The translations under genes were made by a program, and so were the position numbers. A model generated the notes under the pieces. The model saw nothing but the letters and a program-made list of their open reading frames with translations, was not told the origin of the DNA and made no database searches. A stretch of DNA of 64,000 bases from Maritimibacter sp. Its GTDB lineage: Bacteria; Pseudomonadota; Alphaproteobacteria; Rhodobacterales; Rhodobacteraceae. Where the stretch lies: assembly GCA_002695005.1 (NCBI GenBank), contig NZNT01000014.1, positions 1 to 64,000 on the forward strand, written 5' to 3'. Shown piece by piece: positions 25,258-35,620 of this stretch (positions within the stretch are counted from its first letter, which is position 1; each line of letters begins with the position of its first letter).

Positions 25258-26595
25258 TCAGCGTTTGACGGTCACCAGACGGCGCGGAACGGTGTTGGTC
25301 CAGACCTGCTGCATGTCCACTTCACCCTGAATGGTGCGCGGTCCACGCGCCGGGTTCAGCCGACCGTCTTCCCATGCCGGGCGATACCCTTCGGGCGTGG
25401 CCTGCACCGGCGCAGTGACGGCTGCGGGCGGGTTGGAATAGACCGACCCGCGCACCGTGGCCGGAGCCCGGTGATAGTTGCGGCCATCATGGGCAAAGGG
25501 CGACGGCAGCGGACGCGCCTGAAGCTCACGACCGTAGTTGTAGGGGATGCCAGACTGCGCCATCGCCCGCGCCTTGTCGGCGATATAGGCCTGATAGCTC
25601 TCGCCAGCACGCGGCACGCGGTAGGTCGAGGTGATGTTGGCGTCCTGCATCGTCATGCGCGGCGCTGTGGTCAGCGCGCGCCGGTCCGGCGTGGCCGCAT
25701 AGACCGGATAGGTCGGGTGGTTCACCGTGACACGCGGCGACGGCGGGTTCGGGATCACCGGAACCGCAAAGCCGGAGTTGGCATAGGTGCGCGCCGGGCG
25801 GTACTGGCCGTAGGTGGAGACCTGAGCGGCCTGCGCCATGACCACCGGGGCGGGGGTCGCCACCAGCTCGGTCATGTAGCCGTCGGTGTGCTGGACGCGG
25901 TAGACGCGCGGCTGGGTCGCCGAGGTGCCGCAGTTCACGTTGACGGTCGCGCCGCCGATCCGCACCCGGGCGCTGCCCGAGGTGGCAGGACAGGTCACTT
26001 CCATCCGGCGATTTCCACCCGGTGCTTCGGCCACGTCGCTGCGACCCGCCGACAGGTTCGACGGCTCCGGCGCCGGGCTCGGCGTCGGAAGGTTGCCGAA
26101 CAGCCCACCGGCGGTCTGGAACGCCGCCTGTCGCGGCTGGGTCTGAACCTGACGCTCGGTCTGGGCCGAAAGGTTGGACGGGGCCGGTGCGCCGCTGGGC
26201 GTGCGCATCGTGGTCAGCGCACCCGGCGCACGGGCGCTGGCAGTCGTCGTCGCCTGAGCTTCGGCGGACGGTGCTGCGGCCACTGCTTCCGGTGCAGGGG
26301 GTGCGATCGGTCGGGGCGGCGCCGAGGCGCGCGGCGTGCCGGCGGCGAAGGTCGGGTTCAGCCCGCAGACCACTTCCTTGCGGTTGGGCGACAGGCGCGG
26401 CACCCAGTTGGTGGCGCTCCCCACATTGGCCCGCGCATAGGCGCAGCCCCGGCTGTCGACATAGACATCGCCGCCATAGGCGGCCGGCGGCGTCTCACGC
26501 GGCTTGGCGCCCTGTTCCAATGTGACGGCAGCGGCCGTCGTGGTGGTCATCGTGGCAGCGATGGCCAAGGCGCTCAGATAACTGACAATTTTCAT
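25258..26595 (-). CDS. secreted Pro/Ala-rich hypothetical protein
   Basis: The 445-residue protein has a signal peptide (to about residue 22) and a mature part rich in Pro, Ala and Thr. An N-terminal segment (GGDVYVDSRGCAYARANVGS, with CGL following) and a middle segment (MEVTCPATSGSARVRIGG, then NVNCGTS) each carry cysteine pairs. The element PSNLSA occurs twice, at about residues 137 and 177, in low-complexity linkers. I do not recognise a catalytic domain. Proteins of this make-up in Rhodobacteraceae often bind cell-wall material, but nothing in this sequence (no SPOR domain) proves it. Confidence 0.7.
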   Translation of the reverse strand: MKIVSYLSALAIAATMTTTTAAAVTLEQGAKPRETPPAAYGGDVYVDSRGCAYARANVGSATNWVPRLSPNRKEVVCGLNPTFAAGTPRASAPPRPIAPPAPEAVAAAPSAEAQATTTASARAPGALTTMRTPSGAPAPSNLSAQTERQVQTQPRQAAFQTAGGLFGNLPTPSPAPEPSNLSAGRSDVAEAPGGNRRMEVTCPATSGSARVRIGGATVNVNCGTSATQPRVYRVQHTDGYMTELVATPAPVVMAQAAQVSTYGQYRPARTYANSGFAVPVIPNPPSPRVTVNHPTYPVYAATPDRRALTTAPRMTMQDANITSTYRVPRAGESYQAYIADKARAMAQSGIPYNYGRELQARPLPSPFAHDGRNYHRAPATVRGSVYSNPPAAVTAPVQATPEGYRPAWEDGRLNPARGPRTIQGEVDMQQVWTNTVPRRLVTVKR

Positions 26596-26696
26596 TCAGT
26601 GTCCCCCAACACTATAGATTGGGTTCACCATGACCCAAGCTCCACAGCGAGTCTAGGGGTCCCACGACAAAACCGACACAAGACCTTGGAAACAGG

Positions 26697-27329
26697 TTAT
26701 TTCGTGCCGAACATCCGGTCCCCGGCATCGCCGAGACCGGGCACGATATATCCCATTTCGTTGAGCTTCTCATCCAGCGCCGCCGTCACGATCGGCACGT
26801 CCGGATGGGCCTCCTTCATCCGGGCCACGCCTTCGGGGGCCGCTAGCAGACACAGGAAACGGATGTCGGTCGCGCCCGACTCTTTCAACAGGTCGATGGC
26901 CGCGGCCGAGCTGTTGCCAGTGGCCAGCATCGGGTCCACCGCGATCACCACCCGCTCGCTCATCAGGTCCGGGACCTTGAAATAATACTGCACCGGCTTG
27001 AGCGTCTCCTCGTCGCGGTACAGCCCGACGAACCCCACCCGGGCCGAGGGGATCAGCTCCAGCATCCCGTCCAGAAGCCCGTTGCCCGCCCGCAGGATCG
27101 AGATCAGGGCGAGCTTGCGTCCGTCGAGGATCGGCGCGGGCATCTCGATCAGCGGCGTCTCGATGGTCTTCGTCGTCATCGGCAGGTCGCGCGTTACCTC
27201 ATAGGCGAGCAGCAGGCTGATTTCCTTGAGCAACTGCCGGAACACCGCCGTCGATGTGCTCTTGTCGCGCATGATCGACAGCTTGTGCTGGACCAGCGGG
27301 TGCTTAACGACGGTCAGATGTTCAGACAT
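26697..27329 (-). CDS. upp: uracil phosphoribosyltransferase
   Basis: Upp makes UMP from uracil and PRPP. The 210-residue protein is of normal length, with [19 protein letters not shown] at the N-terminus, the [11 protein letters not shown] segment, and the PRPP-binding [13 protein letters not shown]. The C-terminal [18 protein letters not shown] is a family hallmark. The ATG at 27329 overlaps the add stop by eight bases. It is the last gene of the cdd-deoB-add-upp operon. Confidence 0.97.
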   Translation of the reverse strand: MSEHLTVVKHPLVQHKLSIMRDKSTSTAVFRQLLKEISLLLAYEVTRDLPMTTKTIETPLIEMPAPILDGRKLALISILRAGNGLLDGMLELIPSARVGFVGLYRDEETLKPVQYYFKVPDLMSERVVIAVDPMLATGNSSAAAIDLLKESGATDIRFLCLLAAPEGVARMKEAHPDVPIVTAALDEKLNEMGYIVPGLGDAGDRMFGTK

Positions 27330-28329
27330 GAAAGGTCTCCAGTTTTTCACTCAGCGCGGCCCGCGTGTCCTCATCGCAGAACGCGGCCTCGGCGGCGGTC
27401 TTGCCCAGCGCGCGGAAATCGTCAACGCCCCAATCGAAGGCGCGGGCCAGTTCCTCGTACTCCCGCGTCATCGTGGTGTGGAAAAACGGCGGGTCGTCGG
27501 TCGACACGGTCACACGCACACCCGCCGCGCGCAACTTGGCGATGGGATGGGCGCGGGTCGACGGATAGACGCCGAGCGCCACGTTCGACTGCGGACAGAC
27601 CTCCAGCACGATGCCGGAGGCCGCGAGGTATTCGACCAGTTTCGCATCCTCGATCGCGCGCACCCCGTGGCCGATCCGCGTGACCTTGAGGTGGTCGATG
27701 GCATCGCGCACCGACTGCGGCCCGCCCCATTCGCCGGCATGGGCGGTCAGCCCCAGCCCCGCCTCGCGCGCCGCGTCGAAGGCATAGGTAAAGTCCGACA
27801 GGTGCCCCGCATTCTCGTCCCCGCCGATGCCGAAGCCGGTCACGAAATCGCCCGCCGTGTCCTGCGCGCAGGCCGCCGCCGCCTTTGCAGGGTCCGGCCC
27901 GAAGTGACGCACGGGCGTCACGATCACCCGCATGTCGATCCCGGGCACGGCCGCCGCCGCCTCCCGGATCGCGTGGATGTATTCCTTCCACGCCGCCACG
28001 TCGCCACCGCCGCAGAAGGCGGGCGAGACGAAGGTTTCGAGATAGACGACCCCGTGCGCGGCTGCTTCCTCAAGGTTGGATCGCGTCAGCCGCGCATAAT
28101 CCTCCGGCGTCTGGAACGGACGCACCGCCTGCTCGTAGACATCGAGAAACTGCAAGAAATCTGCGTATTTATAGGCGCCCGACCCGTCAAAAATGTTCGA
28201 AAGGTTCAAACCCTTCTCCTGCGCCATCCGCCGCACCAGCTCCGGCTGGGCCGCCCCTTCGATGTGGTGATGCAGCTCCACCTTGGGCAGTTTCGCGATG
28301 GCGTCGGTCAGCTCCTCGGTCTCAGTCAC
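27322..28329 (-). CDS. add: adenosine deaminase
   Basis: Add turns adenosine into inosine. The 335-residue protein shows the metal and catalytic motifs in order: [19 protein letters not shown] (catalytic Glu), RIGHGVRA, and [10 protein letters not shown] (Asp pair). The GTG at 28329 follows a GGGAGG ribosome site at eight bases and overlaps the deoB stop as GTGA; the long upstream frame lies inside deoB and is not used. Within the operon it supplies hypoxanthine-side salvage next to the pyrimidine genes. Confidence 0.95.
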   Translation of the reverse strand: MTETEELTDAIAKLPKVELHHHIEGAAQPELVRRMAQEKGLNLSNIFDGSGAYKYADFLQFLDVYEQAVRPFQTPEDYARLTRSNLEEAAAHGVVYLETFVSPAFCGGGDVAAWKEYIHAIREAAAAVPGIDMRVIVTPVRHFGPDPAKAAAACAQDTAGDFVTGFGIGGDENAGHLSDFTYAFDAAREAGLGLTAHAGEWGGPQSVRDAIDHLKVTRIGHGVRAIEDAKLVEYLAASGIVLEVCPQSNVALGVYPSTRAHPIAKLRAAGVRVTVSTDDPPFFHTTMTREYEELARAFDWGVDDFRALGKTAAEAAFCDEDTRAALSEKLETFHV

Positions 28330-29537
28330 AGAAATGACCTCCCGGCCCCGCGCGGCGTGAGGCCGAGGTGCTCGGCCACACTCGCAGCCACGTCGGCAAA
28401 GGCGATCAGTCCCAGTTTGCGCATCCCGATCCCCTGGCACAGCACCGGCACCCGCTCCCGCGTGTGATCGGTCCCGACCCATGTGGGATCGTTGCCATGA
28501 TCGGCGGTGAAGATCACCAGATCCCCCTCGCGCATGGTCGCGAAGAACCGACCGAGCTGCGCGTCGAACCATTCGAGGTGCCGGGCATATCCCGCCACGT
28601 TGCGCCGGTGGCCATACTTGGAATCGAACTCCACGAAATTGGCGAAGGTCAGGCTCCCCTCCTCCGCCGTCCCGCCCAGCGCGATCAGAGCCTCCATCAG
28701 GTCCTCATCCGCGCCCTTGGCATTGTCGGTCACGCCCCGGTGGGCGAAAATATCCCCGATCTTGCCGACCGCATGCATCGGTCGCCCCGCCTCGACCACC
28801 CAGTCCAGAAGCGTCGGCTCCGGCGCGGCCAGCGCGAAGTCGCGCCGATTCACCGTGCGCTCGAACCCGCTGTCCGCATCGCCCAGAAAGGGCCGCGCAA
28901 TCACCCGTCCGACCCGGCGTTCGTGCAGCATCGGCGCGATGGCCTCACAGACGTCATAGAGTCTCTGAAGCCCGAAAACCTCCTCATGCGCCGCGATCTG
29001 AAGCACGCTATCCGCGCTCGTGTAGCAGATGGGCAGGCCGGTCCGCAGATGCTCCGCCCCGAGTTCCTCGAGGATGACTGTCCCGCTCGCATGTTTGTCG
29101 CCGAGGATCGCATCGACCCCCGCCGCATCGCAGATCGCCTGGGTGATCTCGGGCGGAAACGCCGGCTCCTCGTCCGGGAAGTACGTCCAGTCGAACGGCA
29201 CCGGCACGCCCGCAAGCTCCCAGTGCCCCGACGGCGTGTCCTTGCCCCGCGACACCTCCGTCGCCGCGCCCCAGGCCCCGGCCGGGTCGGCACCAAGCCC
29301 CGGCGCGACCATGTCGGACGCCAGCTTTACCGCCATGCCCAGCCCGAGCCGGTCAAGGTTGGGCAGTTGCAAGGCACCCGCGCGCCCCTCGTCCGCCAGT
29401 CCCGCCGCACAGGCCTCGGCGATATGGCCCACGGTGTTCGACCCCGTGTCCGGCGTGCCGTCGTTGAAGAAGGCATCCGCGTCCGGTGCACCGCCGATCC
29501 CGACGCTGTCCATCACGATGAGAAACGCGCGGGTCAT
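28326..29537 (-). CDS. deoB: phosphopentomutase
   Basis: DeoB interconverts ribose or deoxyribose 1- and 5-phosphates, feeding nucleoside sugars into central metabolism. The 403-residue protein has the alkaline-phosphatase-fold metal sites: FLIVMDSVGIGGAPDA at the N-terminus, DTPSGHWE, VGKIGDIFAHRG, and FTADHGNDPTWVGTDHTRE near the C-terminus. Its ATG overlaps the cdd stop as ATGA. No deoA or deoD gene is in the window. Confidence 0.97.
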   Translation of the reverse strand: MTRAFLIVMDSVGIGGAPDADAFFNDGTPDTGSNTVGHIAEACAAGLADEGRAGALQLPNLDRLGLGMAVKLASDMVAPGLGADPAGAWGAATEVSRGKDTPSGHWELAGVPVPFDWTYFPDEEPAFPPEITQAICDAAGVDAILGDKHASGTVILEELGAEHLRTGLPICYTSADSVLQIAAHEEVFGLQRLYDVCEAIAPMLHERRVGRVIARPFLGDADSGFERTVNRRDFALAAPEPTLLDWVVEAGRPMHAVGKIGDIFAHRGVTDNAKGADEDLMEALIALGGTAEEGSLTFANFVEFDSKYGHRRNVAGYARHLEWFDAQLGRFFATMREGDLVIFTADHGNDPTWVGTDHTRERVPVLCQGIGMRKLGLIAFADVAASVAEHLGLTPRGAGRSFL

Positions 29538-29950
29538 CCGCCCTCCATCTGCGCCTTGGCGAAGGCCCAGGGGATGAGCTCCTCGATCGGCACGACCAGT
29601 TCCTCGCCGGTCATGGTGCCCATCGTCACGCGCACGCCCTTGGGCGCGAATTCCGCGATCTTCTGGCGGCATCCGCCGCAGGGCGTCACCGGCTCCGGCG
29701 CATCGCCCGCCACCGCGATCTCGGCGATCTCGGTGTCGCCCGCCGCGATCATCGCCGCGATGGCCCCGGCTTCCGCACAGGTACCTTCGGGATAGGCCGC
29801 GTTCTCGACATTCACGCCGAGATGCACCCGGCCCGAGGTCGACCGGAGCGCCGCCCCCACCTTGAACCCGGAATAGGGCGCGTGGGCATTGACCCGCACC
29901 TCTTTCGCCAGGTCCATCAGGGATTTCTCCGCCGCCGTATTTTCTGACAC
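29534..29950 (-). CDS. cdd: cytidine deaminase
   Basis: Cdd turns cytidine or deoxycytidine into uridine or deoxyuridine. The 138-residue protein is the tetrameric type, with zinc ligands in CAEAGAI and PCGGCR and the NVENAAYPEGT substrate segment. The GTG at 29950 has an AAAGGAGG ribosome site five bases upstream, which decides the start over the longer frame. It is the first gene of the salvage operon and diverges from maeB. Confidence 0.95.
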   Translation of the reverse strand: MSENTAAEKSLMDLAKEVRVNAHAPYSGFKVGAALRSTSGRVHLGVNVENAAYPEGTCAEAGAIAAMIAAGDTEIAEIAVAGDAPEPVTPCGGCRQKIAEFAPKGVRVTMGTMTGEELVVPIEELIPWAFAKAQMEGG

Positions 29951-30069
29951 GGGCGCCTCCTTTGTCCGTATCGTGCAGTTTGAAACCTTTTCGCCCCGGT
30001 GCAAGGCGAATCGCGCGGTCGCTTGCCTTGACCCCGCGTGATCGGCTATGCCGCGCTTGGAAGGATTTG

Positions 30070-30083
30070 GTTTAGCATTAAAC
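30070..30083. promoter_or_regulatory. palindrome just upstream of maeB
   Basis: GTTTA-GCAT-TAAAC has perfect five-base arms and lies about 20 bases before the maeB ATG, overlapping the expected promoter or leader. It fits a repressor operator; the regulator is unknown. Confidence 0.5.
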
Positions 30084-30103
30084 TACCTCCCGGGAGGAGA
30101 GAC

Positions 30104-32386
30104 ATGGCCGACGACCAGAGCACCACGCCCCGCCACCCCGCGCTGGACTATCACGAGTTCCCACGCCCCGGTAAACTCGAAATCCGCGCGACCAAGCCGA
30201 TGGCGAACGGGCGCGACCTGTCGCTGGCATATTCCCCCGGCGTCGCCGAAGCCTGTCTTGAAATCAAGGCCGATCCGCTCACCGCGCCCCGCTACACCGC
30301 CCGCGGCAACCTCGTCGCCGTCGTCTCGAACGGCAGCGCCGTGCTGGGGCTCGGCAACATCGGCGCCCTGGCCTCCAAGCCAGTGATGGAGGGCAAGGCG
30401 GTGCTCTTCAAGAAGTTCGCCAACATCGACTGCTTCGACCTCGAGCTTGACGAATCCGAGCCCGAGAAGCTTGCCGACCTGATTTGCGCGCTGGAGCCGA
30501 CCTTCGGCGCGATCAACCTTGAGGACATCAAGGCCCCGGATTGTTTCATCGTTGAACAAATCTGCCGCGAACGCATGAACATCCCCGTTTTCCACGACGA
30601 CCAGCATGGGACGGCCATCGTCGTCGGCGCGGCCGCCACCAATGCGCTGCGCGTGGCGGGCAAATCCTTCGAGGACATCAAGGTCGTCTCCACCGGCGGG
30701 GGTGCCGCCGGTATCGCCTGCCTCAACATGCTCCTGAAACTGGGTGTGCGGCGTGAAAACGTCTGGCTTTGCGATGTCGACGGGCTGGTCCACACGGGCC
30801 GCGACGACCTCAACCCGCAGAAAGCCGCCTTCGCGCAGGAGACCGAGTTGCGCACCCTCGACGACGTGGTGGCGGATGCCGACCTGTTCCTCGGTCTCTC
30901 CGGCCCCGGCGTGCTCACGCAGGAGCACGTCAAGCAGATGGCCGAGCGCCCGATCATCTTCGCGCTCGCCAACCCGACGCCAGAGATCATGCCCGACCTC
31001 GTGCGCGAGGTGGCCCCGGACGCGCTCATCGCCACAGGCCGCTCGGATTACCCCAACCAGGTCAACAACGTCCTGTGCTTCCCGTTCATCTTCCGGGGCG
31101 CGCTCGACGTGGGCGCGACCGAGATCAACGACGAAATGCAGATCGGCTGTATCGAGGGGATCGCGGCCCTCGCCCGCGCCACCACGAGTGCCGAGGCCGC
31201 CGCGGCCTACAAGGGCGAACAGCTCACCTTTGGCGCCGATTACCTGATCCCCAAACCCTTTGATCCGCGCCTCATGGGGGTCGTCGCCTCCGCCGTGGCC
31301 AAGGCCGCGATGGAGTCCGGCGTGGCCGCGCGCCCCCTGCCCGACCTTGCCGACTACAAGGACGGGCTCGACCGCTCGGTGTTCCGCTCCGCCCTCATCA
31401 TGCGTCCGGTGTTCGAGGCCGCCGCCACCGCCGAGCGCAAGATCGTGTTCGCCGAGGGCGAGGACGAGCGCGTGCTGCGCGCCGCCAACGCGATGCTCGA
31501 GGAAACCACCGACGCCCCGATCCTCATCGGCCGCCCCGAAGTCATCGAAACCCGCCTCGCCCGCGCGGGATTGCCGCTCAAGCCCGGCCGGGATTTCGAA
31601 GTGGTGAACCCGGAAAACGACCCGCGCTACCGCGACTACTGGGAAACCTATCACGCCATCATGGCCCGGCGCGGCGTCACCCCCGACATCGCCCGCGCGA
31701 TCATGCGCACCAACACCACCGCCATCGGCGGTATCATGGTGCATCGCGGCGAGGCCGACAGCCTGATCTGCGGCACGTTCGGCCAATACCTGTGGCACCT
31801 GAAATATGTGCAGGAGATCCTGGGCGGCGGGCCCGAGAAGCACCATCCCGTAGCCGCGCTCTCCCTCATGATCCTTCAGGACGGCCCGCTCTTCATCGCC
31901 GACACGCATGTTCACCCGGAACCCACCGCCGAACAGATCGCGGAAACCGTCTGCGGCGCGGCACGGCACGTCCGGCGCTTCGGCGTCGCCCCCAAGGTGG
32001 CGCTGTGCTCCTACTCGCAGTTCGGCAACCTCGACTGCGACACAGGCCGCCGGATGCGCGGCGCGCTCGACATTCTCGACAGCGAGGAGCGCAATTTCCC
32101 TTATGAGGGCGAGATGCATGTGGACAGCGCGCTCGACGTGGACGTGCGCGAACGCATGTTCCCCGGGGCCCGCTTCGAAGGCCCCGCGAACGTGCTGGTC
32201 TTCGCCAACACCGACGCGGCCTCCGGCGTGCGCAACATGCTCAAGATGAAGGCGGGCGGGCTCGAAGTCGGCCCGATCCTCATGGGCATGGGCAACCGCG
32301 CCCACGTCGTCACCCCGTCGATCACCGCGCGCGGGCTCCTGAACGTGTCGGCCATCGCCGGAACGCCCGTCGCCCATTACGGCTGA
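30104..32386 (+). CDS. maeB: NADP-dependent malic enzyme (MaeB type)
   Basis: MaeB decarboxylates malate to pyruvate and makes NADPH. The 760-residue length is that of the two-domain form. The malic enzyme half (residues 1-430) has [42 protein letters not shown] and the nucleotide fold [13 protein letters not shown]. The second half (about 440-760) is a phosphotransacetylase-like domain ([26 protein letters not shown]) thought to be regulatory. The ATG follows a GGGAGGAGAGA ribosome site and a short palindrome. Confidence 0.96.
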   Translation: MADDQSTTPRHPALDYHEFPRPGKLEIRATKPMANGRDLSLAYSPGVAEACLEIKADPLTAPRYTARGNLVAVVSNGSAVLGLGNIGALASKPVMEGKAVLFKKFANIDCFDLELDESEPEKLADLICALEPTFGAINLEDIKAPDCFIVEQICRERMNIPVFHDDQHGTAIVVGAAATNALRVAGKSFEDIKVVSTGGGAAGIACLNMLLKLGVRRENVWLCDVDGLVHTGRDDLNPQKAAFAQETELRTLDDVVADADLFLGLSGPGVLTQEHVKQMAERPIIFALANPTPEIMPDLVREVAPDALIATGRSDYPNQVNNVLCFPFIFRGALDVGATEINDEMQIGCIEGIAALARATTSAEAAAAYKGEQLTFGADYLIPKPFDPRLMGVVASAVAKAAMESGVAARPLPDLADYKDGLDRSVFRSALIMRPVFEAAATAERKIVFAEGEDERVLRAANAMLEETTDAPILIGRPEVIETRLARAGLPLKPGRDFEVVNPENDPRYRDYWETYHAIMARRGVTPDIARAIMRTNTTAIGGIMVHRGEADSLICGTFGQYLWHLKYVQEILGGGPEKHHPVAALSLMILQDGPLFIADTHVHPEPTAEQIAETVCGAARHVRRFGVAPKVALCSYSQFGNLDCDTGRRMRGALDILDSEERNFPYEGEMHVDSALDVDVRERMFPGARFEGPANVLVFANTDAASGVRNMLKMKAGGLEVGPILMGMGNRAHVVTPSITARGLLNVSAIAGTPVAHYG

Positions 32387-32465
32387 CGGGCCCGCGCAGC
32401 GCCGTTGCATCGCGCGACAGGCCCGTTACGCTCACCCCGTTCCATGTGAGGGAGGGAGAGTACCC

Positions 32466-33368
32466 GTGATCCTGCCGACAATCCGCGCCGCACTCTTCGC
32501 CGGTCTCGTCACCCTGCCCGCCGTTGCCGACACGTCCCGCTGGACGATCATCCCCGACAACCCGATCACCGGCGAGACGGGGGCGAGCATCTGCCCCTAT
32601 GAAAACCCCGAAGCCGGGACACACAACTGCCTGTCGCTTGCCTGCGTGCCGGGCGAGCCGCTGGTCCTCGCCGCCTCCGTCGCGGGCTTCGACACGCCCG
32701 GCGACCTCGGCGTGGCGATCCGCGTGGACGGGGAGGAGATCTGGGACCTGCGCCTCATGGCCACCGGCGAGGGCACCTATGAAAAGGGCATGACCGGCGC
32801 GCAATGGACCGCGGGGATCGAGGCGTTGCAGGCGGGCTCTTCCGGCACCGTGACCTTCTTCACCGACGACTACCTGTGGCGCGATCACCTGCCGCTGGCC
32901 AATTCCCGCGCCGCCATCGACCACGCGCTCTCCGCCTGCTGGCGCGCCGACCCCGACCCGGCCCGCGACCCCGATGCCGCCGCCCGCTCCGAAGTCACAT
33001 CCTACTGCCGCGACGCCCACAACCGGGGCGCGGTGATGAACGAGGGCTTCACCCGGCAGGAGGATTTTGACGGCGACGGGCGCGCCGACTGGCTGGTGAA
33101 CTACGGCACCGCCAACTGCGGCCCCATCGGCTCGGCCTGGTGTGGCTGGGCGGGCTGCGAGGTGGCCGTCCACCTCGCCCGTGGCCAGGGCTTCGTCGAG
33201 GGCTTCCGGGGCATCGCCGAGGGGTTCCGCACGGTCGAGGGCGGCATGGTGTTCCGCCGCCACCCGTCCGAATGCAGCGCCGACCGCGACACCCCCTGCG
33301 CGGTCTTCTACCGCTTCACCGCCGAGGGCCTCACCCGCGCGGGCGAGGTCGACTGGCCGCCGAAATAG
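32466..33368 (+). CDS. secreted hypothetical protein with a calcium-loop motif
   Basis: The GTG at 32466 has a GGGAGGGAGAG site and gives a signal peptide ending near AVAD (residue 22), so the protein is exported. The mature part has several cysteines (CPYE, CLSLACVPG, CGPIGSAWCGWAGC, and a C-terminal pair). It also has one Asp-rich loop, DFDGDGRADWLV at about residue 200, of the EF-hand/FG-GAP type that can bind calcium. I do not recognise the family. It lies between maeB and prpE without coupling to either. Confidence 0.7.
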   Translation: MILPTIRAALFAGLVTLPAVADTSRWTIIPDNPITGETGASICPYENPEAGTHNCLSLACVPGEPLVLAASVAGFDTPGDLGVAIRVDGEEIWDLRLMATGEGTYEKGMTGAQWTAGIEALQAGSSGTVTFFTDDYLWRDHLPLANSRAAIDHALSACWRADPDPARDPDAAARSEVTSYCRDAHNRGAVMNEGFTRQEDFDGDGRADWLVNYGTANCGPIGSAWCGWAGCEVAVHLARGQGFVEGFRGIAEGFRTVEGGMVFRRHPSECSADRDTPCAVFYRFTAEGLTRAGEVDWPPK

Positions 33369-33445
33369 CCGCCTTGCCCACCGGCCCCTGTTCCGGCCAG
33401 GGCGCGGGTGGCGCTCGGCCGTACACGGGGTCACCGATTCCCTCA

Positions 33446-33549
33446 CCCGCAAAGTCCGACTTTGCAAACTCCGCGCCGCTACCGCGCCCAACTGCGAATT
33501 TGCGGATGATTTGCAAAACTTTGCAGGCCTGATTCCGCCGGTTCTGCAA
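33446..33549. promoter_or_regulatory. TTTGCAAA motif cluster upstream of prpE
   Basis: TTTGCAAA occurs exactly at 33461-33468 and 33510-33517. Related octamers are at 33499-33506 (TTTGCGGA), 33520-33527 (TTTGCAGG) and 33543-33550 (TCTGCAAA). Three of them are spaced 10-11 bases start to start, on one face of the helix. TTTGCAAA repeats are the known target of short-chain acyl-CoA regulators (ScfR family, such as PccR and RamB) that control propionate and acetate genes in Rhodobacter relatives. Confidence 0.72.
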
Positions 33550-33647
33550 ATTTCCCGGCCATAAGGTCGCAGGTTACCACCAACAGACTTGCCCAAACGA
33601 CGTCACGTCACTACCACCTCGGCTGACAGAACGCGGAGGAGGTTTTC

Positions 33648-35540
33648 ATGTCGACCTATCAGGAAGTTTACGCCCGCTGGCAGAACGACCCGGAAGGGTT
33701 CTGGATGGACGCCGCCGAGGCGATCGACTGGGACAGGAAACCATCCAAGGCGCTGTTCGACCTCGGCAACGACCTCTACGAATGGTTCTCCGACGGGATG
33801 GTGAACACCTGCTACAACGCCGTGGACCGCCACGTCGACGCGGGGCGCGGCGACCAGACCGCGATCATCTATGACAGCCCGATCACCGGCGCGAAGGACA
33901 AGATCACCTTTGCCGAATTGCAGGACCGCGTCGCGCGCCTTGCCGGCGGGCTGGCCGCCAAGGGCGTGACCAAGGGCGACCGTGTCATCATCTACATGCC
34001 GATGGTGCCCGAAGCGGTCATTGCCATGCTCGCCACCGTGCGGATCGGCGCAGTCCATTCGGTCGTCTTCGGCGGCTTCGCGTCGAACGAGCTTGCCACC
34101 CGGATCAACGACGCGACCCCCAAGGCGATCATCGCAGGCTCCTGCGGGCTCGAGCCGAACCGCACCGTGCCCTACAAACCGCTCCTCGACGGTGCCATCG
34201 ACCTGGCCGACCACAAGCCCGAGTTTACCGTGATCCTCCAGCGCGACGCGCTCACCGCCGAGATGAAGGACGGATACGATTACGACTGGAACGACGTAAG
34301 CGCCGCCGACCCTGCCCCCTGCCTCCCCGTCGAGGGCAATCACCCGGCCTATGTGCTCTACACATCCGGCACCACCGGCCAGCCCAAGGGCGTGATCCGT
34401 CACACCGCCGGGCATCTGGTGGCGCTGAACTGGACGATGAAGAACGTCTACAACGTCGATCCGGGCGACGTGTTCTGGGCCGCCTCAGACGTGGGCTGGG
34501 TGGTGGGCCACAGCTATATCTGCTACGCGCCGCTCATCCACGGCAACACCACCATCGTGTTCGAGGGCAAGCCGGTCGGCACGCCCGACGCGGGCACCTT
34601 CTGGCGCGTGATTTCCGAGCACAACGTAAAGTCCTTCTTCACCGCGCCCACGGCCTTCCGCGCCGTGAAGCGCGAAGACCCGAAGGGCGACTTCATCAAG
34701 AAATACGACCTGTCGTGCCTCAAGACCGTGTACCTCGCCGGCGAACGGGCCGATCCCGACACGATCGTCTGGACGCAGGACCAGCTCGGCGTGCCGGTCA
34801 TCGACCACTGGTGGCAGACCGAACTGGGCTTCCCGGCCGTGGCGAACCCGGTGGGGATCGAACTGCTCGAAACCAAGCTCGGCTCGCCCGCCGTGCCGAT
34901 GCCCGGCTACGACATGAAGATCCTCGACGAAGGCGGCAACGAACTCCCCGCCGGCCAGTTGGGCGCCATCGTCGCCAAGCTTCCTCTGCCCCCCGGCACG
35001 CTGCCGACGCTGTGGAATGCCGAGGACCGGTTCCGCAAATCCTACCTCACCACCTTCCCCGGCTATTACGAGACGGGGGATGCGGGATATGTGGACGAAG
35101 ACGGATACCTCTACATCATGGCGCGCACCGATGACGTCATCAACGTCGCGGGCCACCGCCTGTCGACCGGCGGGATGGAGGAGGTTCTGGCCTCCCACCC
35201 AGACGTGGCGGAATGCGCGGTCATCGGCGTGACGGACCAGCTCAAGGGCCAGCTCCCGCTGGGCTTTCTCTGCCTCAACACCGGTTCGGACCGGGATGAG
35301 AAAGAGGTCGTGGCCGAATGTGTCAAGCTGGTGCGCGACAAGATCGGCCCGGTCGCCGCGTTCAAATCCGCCGTGGTGGTCGACCGCCTGCCCAAGACCC
35401 GCTCGGGCAAGATCCTGCGCGCCACGATGGTGTCCATCGCCGACGGAAAGGACTTCAAACTTCCCGCGACGATCGACGATCCGGCGATTCTCGATGAGAT
35501 TCGCGAAGCGTTGCAGGATCTTGGCTACGCCACCGCCTGA
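33648..35540 (+). CDS. prpE: propionyl-CoA synthetase
   Basis: PrpE activates propionate with ATP and CoA. The 630-residue protein begins with the acetyl/propionyl-CoA synthetase N-terminal domain (YQEVYARWQNDPEGFWMDAA), has the AMP-binding motif YTSGTTGQPKGV and the hinge/ATP region YYETGDAGYVDEDGYLYIMA. It ends with KTRSGKILR, whose lysine is the one usually acetylated for control. The DYDWNDV and GIELLETKLGSPAVPMPGY segments fit PrpE better than Acs. A TTTGCAAA cluster lies upstream. Confidence 0.93.
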   Translation: MSTYQEVYARWQNDPEGFWMDAAEAIDWDRKPSKALFDLGNDLYEWFSDGMVNTCYNAVDRHVDAGRGDQTAIIYDSPITGAKDKITFAELQDRVARLAGGLAAKGVTKGDRVIIYMPMVPEAVIAMLATVRIGAVHSVVFGGFASNELATRINDATPKAIIAGSCGLEPNRTVPYKPLLDGAIDLADHKPEFTVILQRDALTAEMKDGYDYDWNDVSAADPAPCLPVEGNHPAYVLYTSGTTGQPKGVIRHTAGHLVALNWTMKNVYNVDPGDVFWAASDVGWVVGHSYICYAPLIHGNTTIVFEGKPVGTPDAGTFWRVISEHNVKSFFTAPTAFRAVKREDPKGDFIKKYDLSCLKTVYLAGERADPDTIVWTQDQLGVPVIDHWWQTELGFPAVANPVGIELLETKLGSPAVPMPGYDMKILDEGGNELPAGQLGAIVAKLPLPPGTLPTLWNAEDRFRKSYLTTFPGYYETGDAGYVDEDGYLYIMARTDDVINVAGHRLSTGGMEEVLASHPDVAECAVIGVTDQLKGQLPLGFLCLNTGSDRDEKEVVAECVKLVRDKIGPVAAFKSAVVVDRLPKTRSGKILRATMVSIADGKDFKLPATIDDPAILDEIREALQDLGYATA

Positions 35541-35576
35541 CCTGATCAGCAAGTAACTGATTACATTAAATTCGCT

Positions 35577-35593
35577 CCGGCGGGGTCCGCCGG
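35577..35593 (+). terminator. intrinsic terminator after prpE
   Basis: CCGGCGG-GGT-CCGCCGG is a perfect seven-base-pair stem followed by GGTGGATTTTATT. It closes the prpE transcript before the next gene. Confidence 0.65.
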
Positions 35594-35620
35594 GGTGGAT
35601 TTTATTAATGAAAAATTGCA

